Shown piece after piece: positions 30,113-38,552 of a stretch of DNA of 64,000 bases (positions are counted from its first letter, which is position 1; each line of letters opens with the position of its first letter). The position numbers and the translations under genes were made by a program. A model generated the notes under the pieces. It saw only the letters and a program-made list of their open reading frames with translations. It did no database searches and was not told the origin of the DNA. Source of the stretch: Rhodocyclaceae bacterium (GTDB taxonomy: Bacteria > Pseudomonadota > Gammaproteobacteria > Burkholderiales > Rhodocyclaceae). The stretch covers positions 1 to 64,000 of the forward strand of contig JAUXOM010000122.1 of NCBI GenBank assembly GCA_030682175.1. The letters run 5' to 3'.

Positions 30113-31297
30113 ATGATCCGCACGCTCCTCTTCTCCACCCTCTACCCCAACAGCGTGCGGCCCAGCCACGGCATCTTCGTCGAAACGCGCCTGCGCCATC
30201 TGCTGGCGAGCGGAAAAGTCGAAACCCGCGTCGTCGCGCCGGTGCCGTGGTTCCCGTTTCGCCATCCCAAATTCGGCGAATACGCCAAACACGCCGCCGT
30301 GCCGCGCCAGGAAGAACGCAACGGCATCCGCGTCGAACACCCGCGCTACCTGCTGCTGCCCAGGATCGGCATGAACAGCGCCCCCGCCAGCCTGGCCCGT
30401 GCCGGCCTCAAGGCCGCCCGCAAACTGATCGCCGAGGGCTACGACTTCGACCTCATCGACGCCCATTACTTCTACCCCGACGGCGTCGCCGCCACGATCA
30501 TCGGCAAGGCGCTGAACAAACCCGTGGTCATCACCGCGCGCGGCACCGACATCAACCTCATCCCGCAGTACCCGAAACCGAAGCAGATGATCCTGCAAGC
30601 CGCCGATGACTGTGCCGCGATGATCACCGTCTGCGCCGCGCTCAAGGATGCAATAGTCGGCCTTGGCGGGACGGCGGAAAAGATCACCGCGCTGCGCAAC
30701 GGCGTCGACCTCCAACTCTTCCAGCCCGAAGACAAGCCGCAAGCCCGTGCCGCCTTCGGCATGAACGACAAATTCGCCATCGCCTCCGTCGGCCACCTCA
30801 TCGAACGCAAGGGTCACCACCTCGTCATCGAAGCCCTGGCGCAGATTCCCGATGCCGAGCTTTACCTCGTCGGCGGCGGTGAAGAAGATAGCCGCTTGCG
30901 TGCGCTGGCCGATCAACTCGGTATTACCAATCGCGTGCATTTTCTTGGCGCCATGCCGCAAGCCAAATTACGCACTCTCTACAGCGCCGTCGACTGCCTC
31001 GTGCTCGCCTCCAGCCGCGAAGGCTGGGCCAACGTGCTGCTCGAAGCCATGGCCTGCGGCACGCCGGTCGTCGCCACCAATGTCTGGGGCACGCCCGAAG
31101 TCGTTGCCGCCCCCGAGGCCGGCGTGCTCATGGACGAACGCAGCGCCGGCGGCATCGTGCGCGCTGTCGCCCGCCTGCGCGAAGCATTGCCGGCCCGCAG
31201 CGCCACTCGCGCCTATGCAGAACAATTCGGCTGGCAGCCGACGACCGAAGGGCAGTTGGCGCTGTTCCGACGTGTTTTGAGTGCCAATGCGGGTTAA
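30113..31297 (+). CDS. Glycosyltransferase family 4
   Basis: LLFSTLYPNSVRPSHGIFVETRLRHLL; LASSREGWANVLLEAMACGTPVVATNVWGTPEV. Confidence 0.9.
   Translation: MIRTLLFSTLYPNSVRPSHGIFVETRLRHLLASGKVETRVVAPVPWFPFRHPKFGEYAKHAAVPRQEERNGIRVEHPRYLLLPRIGMNSAPASLARAGLKAARKLIAEGYDFDLIDAHYFYPDGVAATIIGKALNKPVVITARGTDINLIPQYPKPKQMILQAADDCAAMITVCAALKDAIVGLGGTAEKITALRNGVDLQLFQPEDKPQARAAFGMNDKFAIASVGHLIERKGHHLVIEALAQIPDAELYLVGGGEEDSRLRALADQLGITNRVHFLGAMPQAKLRTLYSAVDCLVLASSREGWANVLLEAMACGTPVVATNVWGTPEVVAAPEAGVLMDERSAGGIVRAVARLREALPARSATRAYAEQFGWQPTTEGQLALFRRVLSANAG
30653..30677 (+). repeat. Dispersed repeat, divergent copy inside GT4
   Basis: ATAGTCGGCCTTGGCGGGACGGCGG. Confidence 0.6.
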
Positions 31298-31406
31298 GCA
31301 AACCTCGGCGAATTCCTGCAGCAAGCCGCATAGCCGCAGTCGCAATCATCGCCATTTGCTTTAGCCTATAAAAACGAACACAATAAGGCGCCTTTTTAAG
31401 CCCGAT

Positions 31407-31733
31407 ATGAGGCACGCCATGGAACAGGTTTTTGCAACCCGATCTGTCAGCATCACTGAACTAAAACGCAGCCCCAGCGCCGTGATCGAACAGGCAGGCG
31501 CCGAACCCGTAGCCGTGCTGAACCACAACCGGCCTGCGGCATATCTGCTTTCCCCCGCAGTCTATGAATCGATGCTGCAACGCCTGAACGCTGATCTGCG
31601 CGCGGCAATACAGGAAGGTATCGATAGCGGCCCGGCCATCGCGGCCGAAGACATATTTGCCGAACTCGCTGCCCGCTATGACGAACCTGACAGCAAGCCC
31701 GCTACCGGGACCAGCGGCAAGCGCCGGACTTGA
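31407..31733 (+). CDS. Phd/YefM-type antitoxin
   Basis: FATRSVSITELKRSPSAVIEQAGAEPVAVLNHNRPAAYLLSPAVYESML. Confidence 0.87.
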   Translation: MRHAMEQVFATRSVSITELKRSPSAVIEQAGAEPVAVLNHNRPAAYLLSPAVYESMLQRLNADLRAAIQEGIDSGPAIAAEDIFAELAARYDEPDSKPATGTSGKRRT

Positions 31734-31743
31734 TGGCCGGGCG

Positions 31744-32067
31744 ATGCTACCAGTCACGTTTTCACCGAAGTCTCGGCAAGACCTGATCGACATAGGAGAT
31801 TACATCGCCAAAGACAGCCGAGCCAATGCGCGGCGTTTCGTCGCCAGGTTGATTACCCAAAGCAAGAAAGTAGGTCGAGCGCCCCTTGGCTATGTCAGTC
31901 GCGAGGACTTGGCGCCCGGCTTGCGCATGGCGGCGCTGGATCGCTATGTGATTTTCTTCCGCGTGCTTGATGGTGAGGTTCGGATTGAACGGGTGTTGCA
32001 TAGCGCCCGTAACCTGCCCGTAGTGTTTGGAGGGGTTGACCTGCCGCCGCGCATGCAGTCCGTATAA
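31744..32067 (+). CDS. RelE/ParE-type toxin
   Basis: MLPVTFSPKSRQDLIDIGDYIAKDSRANARRFVARLI...YVIFFRVLDGEVRIERVLHSARNL. Confidence 0.87.
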   Translation: MLPVTFSPKSRQDLIDIGDYIAKDSRANARRFVARLITQSKKVGRAPLGYVSREDLAPGLRMAALDRYVIFFRVLDGEVRIERVLHSARNLPVVFGGVDLPPRMQSV

Positions 32068-32100
32068 TCAACTGCAATACAACTGCGGACACGCCCCGCC

Positions 32101-32305
32101 ATGAGCCACGCCTTCCTGTTCGTCCCCGCTGCCAACCAGGCTGAAGCCCCGGGCTTCCAGAAAGGCGTGCGGGCGCTGGGCGACTTCAAGGCCGTGCGGA
32201 TCACGGATACCGCCACATCCACCACGGCCGCCCTCGCGGTGGCACCCGCCGCCAAGGCCTCTGACAAACGCATCGCCCGTTCCGCCGACGGCCAAGTGCG
32301 TGGAA
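32101..32305 (+). pseudogene. Truncated duplicate of the 5' end of the asparagine-synthase-like gene at 33523
   Basis: MSHAFLFVPAANQAEAPGFQKGVRALGDFKAVRITDTATSTTAALAVAPAAKA nearly identical to start of 33523..35364; homology lost after the ...IARSADGQV patch. Confidence 0.85.
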
Positions 32306-32407
32306 AAGTGGGTCAGACCCTCATGGCATCGAAATCCCCAGCCAGGCGTATTTCCTCGCCAAGTCCTGTTGGTCGCCACAATGAATCATCCGCCAAGGGA
32401 AAGTGTC

Positions 32408-33235
32408 ATGAATACAGAACTCACAGATCGCCAGCAGCGAGAGCTCGATTACCACCGAGAGCATGCAAGGCTTCATAAGTCTGTCCTCGCAGCACCGTTC
32501 TCTTGGGATGTTCTCCAACGTCCCGACAGACGGTGGTGGAATGCGTACTGGGCAATGTACGAGTATCTTATTAACTGCGACTTAAAGGACAAGAGAGTGT
32601 TAGTTGTTGGCTGCGGTTTTGGTGATGATGCACTACGCCTAGCCAAGTTGGGTGCCAAAGTAAGCGCGTTTGACCTAAGCCCTGATTCCCTAGAAATTGC
32701 AAGGGCGCTGGCATTGCGGGAGGGGCTAGATATTCTTTTTGAAGAAATGCCGGCCGAGAGAATGCTATATGCGGATGACAGCTTCGACTACATCATTTCC
32801 AGAGACATTCTTCATCACGTCGATATTCCAAAAACAATGCACGAGATCGTTCGTGTAGCCAAGCCAGACGCAACATTCGTAGTCAATGAGATATATTCAC
32901 ACTCAATCACCGACAAGATCAGACACTCGACCATTGTTGAGAAGATTCTCTACCCAAAGATGCGGAAGCTAATTTATGGACCAGGAAAACCCTACATCAC
33001 TGAAGATGAGAGAAAACTCAGTGAGCTTGACCTTGAGCAGATATTGAGGCCGCTTCAACCTCGGCTGTTCACAAAGTATTTCAACTTTCTCGTCACGCGA
33101 GTTATTCCCGATCGTTTCGATAAACTGGCGCAAATTGATCGCCTGCTATTGCGTGTCTTGCACCCAATCGGCCATCTGCTCGCAGGGCGCGTGCTATTTA
33201 GCGCTCGCATCATTAAGACTCGCAGCGCGCGGTGA
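32408..33235 (+). CDS. Class I SAM-dependent methyltransferase
   Basis: KRVLVVGCGFGDDALRLAKLGAKVSAFDLSPDSLEIA; DYIISRDILHHVDIPKTMHEI. Confidence 0.9.
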   Translation: MNTELTDRQQRELDYHREHARLHKSVLAAPFSWDVLQRPDRRWWNAYWAMYEYLINCDLKDKRVLVVGCGFGDDALRLAKLGAKVSAFDLSPDSLEIARALALREGLDILFEEMPAERMLYADDSFDYIISRDILHHVDIPKTMHEIVRVAKPDATFVVNEIYSHSITDKIRHSTIVEKILYPKMRKLIYGPGKPYITEDERKLSELDLEQILRPLQPRLFTKYFNFLVTRVIPDRFDKLAQIDRLLLRVLHPIGHLLAGRVLFSARIIKTRSAR

Positions 33236-33240
33236 CGCCC

Positions 33241-33280
33241 AACGGAAAATAGGGGAAACGGAAAATAGAAACGGAAAATA
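33241..33280. repeat. Short repeat: three copies of ACGGAAAATAG
   Basis: aacggaaaataggggaaacggaaaatagaaacggaaaatag. Confidence 0.6.
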
Positions 33281-33342
33281 GCGTCTTCCTGAATGCAGAC
33301 CTCATCGCAGCTGGCATAGCCCCTTTCCAGCCTGAGTCCGTC
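33280..33342 (+). pseudogene. Possible zeta-toxin-family gene remnant
   Basis: Frame reads SVFLNADLIAAGIAPFQPESVDLA, resembling the zeta-toxin-family F(V/L)NADLIAAG motif; no upstream start or P-loop. Confidence 0.4.
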
Positions 33343-33522
33343 GATTTAGCAGAATCTATGCTCGCATATGGCATTCAAACACCCCTTCGATTCGCGCACT
33401 CGAGGGCGCTGGATGGACGCGGGTTGCGCTGGTGCTTGAGGTCAATCCCTTACGACAAAGTCAGCCGATACGACTGCGTTTCAATTCTGCCATGCACTAA
33501 TATCCGCCATTGAAACCTACCC

Positions 33523-35364
33523 ATGAGCCACGCCTTCCTGTTCGTCCCCGCTGCCAACCAGGCTGAAGCCCCGAGCTTCCAGAAAGGTGTGCGAGCGCTG
33601 GGCGACTTCAAGGCCGTGCGGATCACGGATACCGCAACCTCCGCCACGGCCGCCCTCGCGGTGGCCCCTGCCGCCAAGGCCACCCAAGTTACAAAGGGAA
33701 GCATCGCCCGTTCCGCCGACGGCCAGGTCTGGATCGCCGACCTTGGCCTGTGGCTGCCCCTGCCGGCGGAGCGCGAGCGCGATGCCGCCTGGCTCATCGA
33801 GCAATACCTCGCCCTTGGGGCGGAAGGCCTCGCGCGCCGGCTGCAAGGCCTGTTCGCGCTGCTCATCGTCGACCAGCGCACGCCGCGACAGGCCCACGTC
33901 ATCACCGATCGTTGCGGCAGCCTGCATGTCTATTGGCGCCAACTGGCCGATGGCGTGGCCGTCTGTTCTTCATCTGCCGTGCTGGCGCAATGCGCCCCCA
34001 GCACGCTTGATCCCGTCGGCGTGCATGAATTCATCGCCACCGGCAACATCTACGAAGACCGCAGCCTGTGGCGCGACATCCGCAAGATCGGCCCGGCCAC
34101 GGTGCTGACCCTCGATGCCGCTGGTACTAAACAACATCGTTACTGGGATTTCTCGGCCGTTGAGCCCGAGCGGCTGAACCTCGAAGAAGCCGTCGAGCAA
34201 ACCCACCACGGCCTCGTTGCCGTGCTCAAGGCCTTGCCCAATTCCGTCGATTGCGGCCAACCGCTCATCTCTGACCTCACCGGCGGCTACGATTCGCGCC
34301 TGCTGCTCACCGGCCTGCTCGATGCGCAGCGGCCGTTTCACACCACCGTCTCGGGCAGCGCCGACCATCCGGATGTCACGGTCGCCGCGCGCATCGCCGC
34401 CGAACTCAAGCTGCAGCACCAGAACATCAGCGCGCCACCGCTGCCCACCGCCGACGAATTCGACGCCGCCGTGCGCATGACCGACGGCGAATTTGACGCC
34501 TTCGACTTCGCGCGCATCCTGCACATCCACCGCCGCCTCGCCGCCGGGCACGGCATGAGCCTCAACGGTTCCTTCGGCGAACTGGCACGCGGTTACTGGT
34601 GGGAACTGCTCTGGCCCAAACTGGCCAACCGCCAGCCGCTCGATGTGGCCATGGTGGCGCGCAAGCGCTTCGCCGCCATCGGCTACGACAAAACCATCTT
34701 CGCCTCATCCGCGCAACTCGATCTGGCCGCGCACATGGCCGCCGTTGCCGGCCGCGCCATCCAGCCCATCGCCGGCTATCCCAACACCACGCAGATGGAT
34801 TGCGTCTATTACAGCCTGCGCATGCAGCGCTGGCAGGGGCGCATCGCCAGCAGCACCAACCAGCTGTGGCCGGCGTTTTCGCCCATCGGCTTCGCCCAGG
34901 TGCTCGACCCCATCCTCGCCGCCCGCGCCGACACGCGCTTCCGCAGCCTGCTCGCGCGCCGCCTGTTCCAGCGCTTTGCCCCGCCGCTGGCGCGCATCCC
35001 TCTCGAACACGGCTACCCGCCGGTACCCGCTTCACCGTTCAACTTCTGGCGCTTCGCGCCCCTGTTGAGCCACTATGGCGGCAAGGTCATCAACAAGGTG
35101 GCCGCAAAACTGGGCATGGCCAGCAAGCCAGCCAGGCCGACAACGCGGCCCGATGACACAGCACTGATGCGGGACACCGGCATCGCGGATTGGCAGAAGT
35201 CGCCACTCATCCTGCAATCAGGCCTCTTCAATGAACAGGCACTGCGCAATCTGCTCGACAAGAACAGCCTGTCGAGCGGGCCACGTGTGGAACAATGGCG
35301 GCGATTGATGACTCTGGAAGCCTTGATGCGAAATATCCAGACGGGCGACGCCACCCAACCATGA
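33523..35364 (+). CDS. Asparagine synthase-related protein (no N-terminal Cys)
   Basis: LISDLTGGYDSRLLLTGL pyrophosphatase-like loop; starts MSHAFLF rather than MC. Confidence 0.85.
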   Translation: MSHAFLFVPAANQAEAPSFQKGVRALGDFKAVRITDTATSATAALAVAPAAKATQVTKGSIARSADGQVWIADLGLWLPLPAERERDAAWLIEQYLALGAEGLARRLQGLFALLIVDQRTPRQAHVITDRCGSLHVYWRQLADGVAVCSSSAVLAQCAPSTLDPVGVHEFIATGNIYEDRSLWRDIRKIGPATVLTLDAAGTKQHRYWDFSAVEPERLNLEEAVEQTHHGLVAVLKALPNSVDCGQPLISDLTGGYDSRLLLTGLLDAQRPFHTTVSGSADHPDVTVAARIAAELKLQHQNISAPPLPTADEFDAAVRMTDGEFDAFDFARILHIHRRLAAGHGMSLNGSFGELARGYWWELLWPKLANRQPLDVAMVARKRFAAIGYDKTIFASSAQLDLAAHMAAVAGRAIQPIAGYPNTTQMDCVYYSLRMQRWQGRIASSTNQLWPAFSPIGFAQVLDPILAARADTRFRSLLARRLFQRFAPPLARIPLEHGYPPVPASPFNFWRFAPLLSHYGGKVINKVAAKLGMASKPARPTTRPDDTALMRDTGIADWQKSPLILQSGLFNEQALRNLLDKNSLSSGPRVEQWRRLMTLEALMRNIQTGDATQP

Positions 35365-36278
35365 CCTACAGCCTCACAATGATTCTGAAGGCAATCGCGA
35401 GCAACCAGGTCGCACGCTTCGCGCCAAGCCAATATGTCAAGCTGACGGGGCAGACCGGTCGCGGCGATAGCACAAAGGAAACACCAGCCGACATTGCCCA
35501 ATATTTCCGTCAATGCGTTATCGACTATCTCGATACTTTGGGTATCCCGCCAAGCGGGCGGGCGGATTTTCTGCAAGACAAAGTGGTGCTGGAATACGGG
35601 CCAGGCGATATTCCCGGCGTTGCCTTGCTGCTGGTGGCTTATGGCGCACGCAAGGTTTACTGTGTCGACCGCTTCCCGCTCGTCAGCATTGCCAGCAAGA
35701 ACATCAGCGTCATTCATGAATTGGCGAACATGCTCAGTGCATCTGAGCGCCAGCGTTTCAACCAATGCTTCAAGAACCCGCAGGCGCCAGAAGTGGGGTT
35801 CAACACCGAGTGCATTGAATATCTGGTTCGACCGAGCGGTGTGTCGGGTTTGCAGGATGAAGTGGATATCGCCCTGTCTCGCGCCGTGCTAGAGCACGTG
35901 AATGACCTTGACGCCACCTTCGAAGACATGCTGCAAGCCATGAAACCTGGTGCGATCTCAGTACATCAGGTCGATTTGCGCAGTCATGGGCTACATGTGT
36001 CGAACCCATTGGACTTTCTCGCGCCGCCCACTTGGCTCTGGCAACTCATGCATTCACACAAGGGCGTGCCAAATCGCTGGCGTGCCGATCGTTATGAACA
36101 GATCATCCGTCGTTTAGGTGTCGAGTTGATCGCTTTCAAGCCTACGACGGTGTTCGATCAGTCATTGGTGACCACGATTCGGCCGGTTCTCGCAACGCCT
36201 TTCCGTCAAGTCGGTAACGAACAACTGACATGGCAAGGGTTCTGGCTCGCTTTCCGTAAGGTGAATAGCCATGCGTGA
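35361..36278 (+). CDS. Class I SAM-dependent methyltransferase-like protein
   Basis: KVVLEYGPGDIPGVALLLVAYGARKVYCVDRFPL; DIALSRAVLEHVNDLDATFEDM. Confidence 0.82.
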   Translation: MTYSLTMILKAIASNQVARFAPSQYVKLTGQTGRGDSTKETPADIAQYFRQCVIDYLDTLGIPPSGRADFLQDKVVLEYGPGDIPGVALLLVAYGARKVYCVDRFPLVSIASKNISVIHELANMLSASERQRFNQCFKNPQAPEVGFNTECIEYLVRPSGVSGLQDEVDIALSRAVLEHVNDLDATFEDMLQAMKPGAISVHQVDLRSHGLHVSNPLDFLAPPTWLWQLMHSHKGVPNRWRADRYEQIIRRLGVELIAFKPTTVFDQSLVTTIRPVLATPFRQVGNEQLTWQGFWLAFRKVNSHA

Positions 36279-37599
36279 TCTACTGGTCGTCGGCATTGTC
36301 CTGATTTGTGCCGTTTGGGCGCTGCGCCGGCCATGGATTGGCGTCATGCTCTGGACTTGGCTCAGCATCATGAACCCCCACCGCTACACATGGGGCTTCG
36401 CTTACGATGCGCCCCTTGCGGCGATTGCAGCCGTGGCGACCCTGCTTGGTTTGCTGTTTACGAAGGAAAGGCAATCACCTTTCCAGGGTGCGCCGGTTAT
36501 CTGGTTTGCACTACTCGCGTCATGGATCACCCTGTCCTGGTTGATGGGGATAGATGTCAGCGGTGATTATGAACAGTGGGACAAGGTGATGAAGATCTAC
36601 TTCATGACCTTTATTGCGCTGACTTTGCTCTTTACCAAGCATCACATCATGGCTTTTGTCTGGGTGTCTGCGGGCTCGCTGGCAATTCTGGCGGCTAAGG
36701 GCGGGGTATTCACCGTCTTGACAGCCGGCAGCCATCGCGTCTGGGGGCCGGCGGGTTCGTTTATCGCCGATAACAACCACATGGCCCTGGCCACAATCAT
36801 GGCCATTCCATTGCTTTATTTCCTGCTCGGGCAATTGACCAAACGGTGGATGCGTTTGGTGATGTGGGGGGTGATCTTGCTAAGTGCTGCGGCCGCCTTG
36901 GGTAGCCATTCGCGGGGGGGGGTTCTAGCTATCGCCGCCATGGTGGCGATGCTCTGGTGGCGCAGTGAGCGGAAAGGTGGCGTCGCTGTGATGATCCTGA
37001 TCGGCCTGCTGTTCCTCCTGCCCATGATGCCCGAACACTGGTGGGAGCGGATGACATCCATTCGCAGCTATGAAGAAGATGCTTCGGCAATGGGTCGCAT
37101 CAATGCCTGGATTGTTGCGTGGGAGGTGGCTAAACACAATTTCTTTGGCGGAGGTATGTCATATCAGCATGCGGTATTTTTTTCGCTTTACGGCGTTTAC
37201 GAAGCCGTTGCACGCTCCGCGCACAGCATCTACTTCCAAATTCTAGGCAATCACGGTTTTATTGGATTGTTTATCTACCTCGCGCTTTGGATCGCCACTT
37301 ATCGCACCGCGAGTTGGTTGCGCAAGAATGGAAAAGTCCATCCTGAAACCCGCTGGACTGCAGACTTGGGCGCGATGGTACAGGTGAGCCTGGTTGGTTT
37401 TGCGGTCGGTGGCGCATTCCTCTCGATGCCTTATTTCGATCTGCCCTACAACATGATGGTGATGGTGGTGTTGACAAAGAAATGGGTCGAACAAAAACGC
37501 TGGGCGAGCGAGCCCGACATGTCCATTCTCGAATACATAGGCCTTAGGAAGCGCAAGTCACCGCCCAAGCCGGCCTCATCCCCAGCGGGACCAGGCTGA
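36271..37599 (+). CDS. Putative O-glycosylation ligase, exosortase A system-associated (TIGR03097-like; Wzy/WaaL fold)
   Basis: Multi-TM; PWIGVMLWTWLSIMNPHRYTWGFAYDAPLAAIAA; LGSHSRGGVLAI; HSIYFQILGNHGFIGL. Confidence 0.9.
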   Translation: MRDLLVVGIVLICAVWALRRPWIGVMLWTWLSIMNPHRYTWGFAYDAPLAAIAAVATLLGLLFTKERQSPFQGAPVIWFALLASWITLSWLMGIDVSGDYEQWDKVMKIYFMTFIALTLLFTKHHIMAFVWVSAGSLAILAAKGGVFTVLTAGSHRVWGPAGSFIADNNHMALATIMAIPLLYFLLGQLTKRWMRLVMWGVILLSAAAALGSHSRGGVLAIAAMVAMLWWRSERKGGVAVMILIGLLFLLPMMPEHWWERMTSIRSYEEDASAMGRINAWIVAWEVAKHNFFGGGMSYQHAVFFSLYGVYEAVARSAHSIYFQILGNHGFIGLFIYLALWIATYRTASWLRKNGKVHPETRWTADLGAMVQVSLVGFAVGGAFLSMPYFDLPYNMMVMVVLTKKWVEQKRWASEPDMSILEYIGLRKRKSPPKPASSPAGPG

Positions 37600-38552
37600 T
37601 GCTTTTCAAGACGGCGCTCTCCTTCGTTTCGCCCGCCGGTCAGCGCGGTCGGCTGTGCATATTCATCTTTCACCGCGTATTGCCACAGCCCGATCCACTG
37701 TTTCCCGACGAACCCTGCGTACGGCGCTTCGATGAGATGATGGGCTGGCTGGCGGGTTGGTTCAATGTTCTTCCCCTCGATGAGGCGGTCGAGCGGCTGC
37801 ATCGCGGCTTGTTGCCGGCACGCGCAGCGGCGATAACATTCGATGATGGCTATGCCGACAACCTGTTGCACGCCACGCCTATCTTGATCAAGCACAATCT
37901 GACGGCCACTTTTTTCATCGCAACAGGCTTTCTCGACGGCGGTGTCATGTGGAACGACATCATCATCGAGTCTATCCGTACCGCCCGCAATCCTGAGATC
38001 GATCTGGGGTGGCTCGGTTTGGGTGTGCTGTCAATCGCCAGTATCGATGAGAAGCGCAGCGCCATCGAACAGGTGCTGCGCGGGATTAAACACCGCCCCT
38101 GCGCAGAGCGTGACGAGGCGGTTGAATCCATCCGCTTGATCTGTGCGGGAAATGTACCCCGCGATCTGATGCTGGCGGCCACACAGTTGCAGGAGTTGCG
38201 GGAGGGCGGCATGAGTATTGGTGCCCACACGGTGAGCCACCCGATCCTGGCCCAGCATCCCGATGCCGCAGCGCGTCAGGAGATTGCGGACAGCCGCGAC
38301 TTTCTCGAGGAATTGCTGAAAGAGCGCGTCCCGTTGTTCGCCTATCCGAATGGCAAACTGGGCCGCGACTACCTGCCCAAGCATGTAGAGATGGCGCGCG
38401 AGTTGGGTTTCACCGCGGCGGTATCGACCAACTGGGGCGTCGGCGCAGAAGGCCGTGATCTGTATCAGCTGCCGCGTTTCACCCCGTGGCAGCGTTCCAG
38501 ACTTGGCTATTGCTCCCGATTGTTAAGAAACTATTTACCGGGGCGGGCATGA
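37599..38552 (+). CDS. Polysaccharide deacetylase family protein
   Basis: FIFHRVLP, AITFDDGYADNL, LTATFFIATGFLDGG. Confidence 0.88.
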   Translation: MLFKTALSFVSPAGQRGRLCIFIFHRVLPQPDPLFPDEPCVRRFDEMMGWLAGWFNVLPLDEAVERLHRGLLPARAAAITFDDGYADNLLHATPILIKHNLTATFFIATGFLDGGVMWNDIIIESIRTARNPEIDLGWLGLGVLSIASIDEKRSAIEQVLRGIKHRPCAERDEAVESIRLICAGNVPRDLMLAATQLQELREGGMSIGAHTVSHPILAQHPDAAARQEIADSRDFLEELLKERVPLFAYPNGKLGRDYLPKHVEMARELGFTAAVSTNWGVGAEGRDLYQLPRFTPWQRSRLGYCSRLLRNYLPGRA

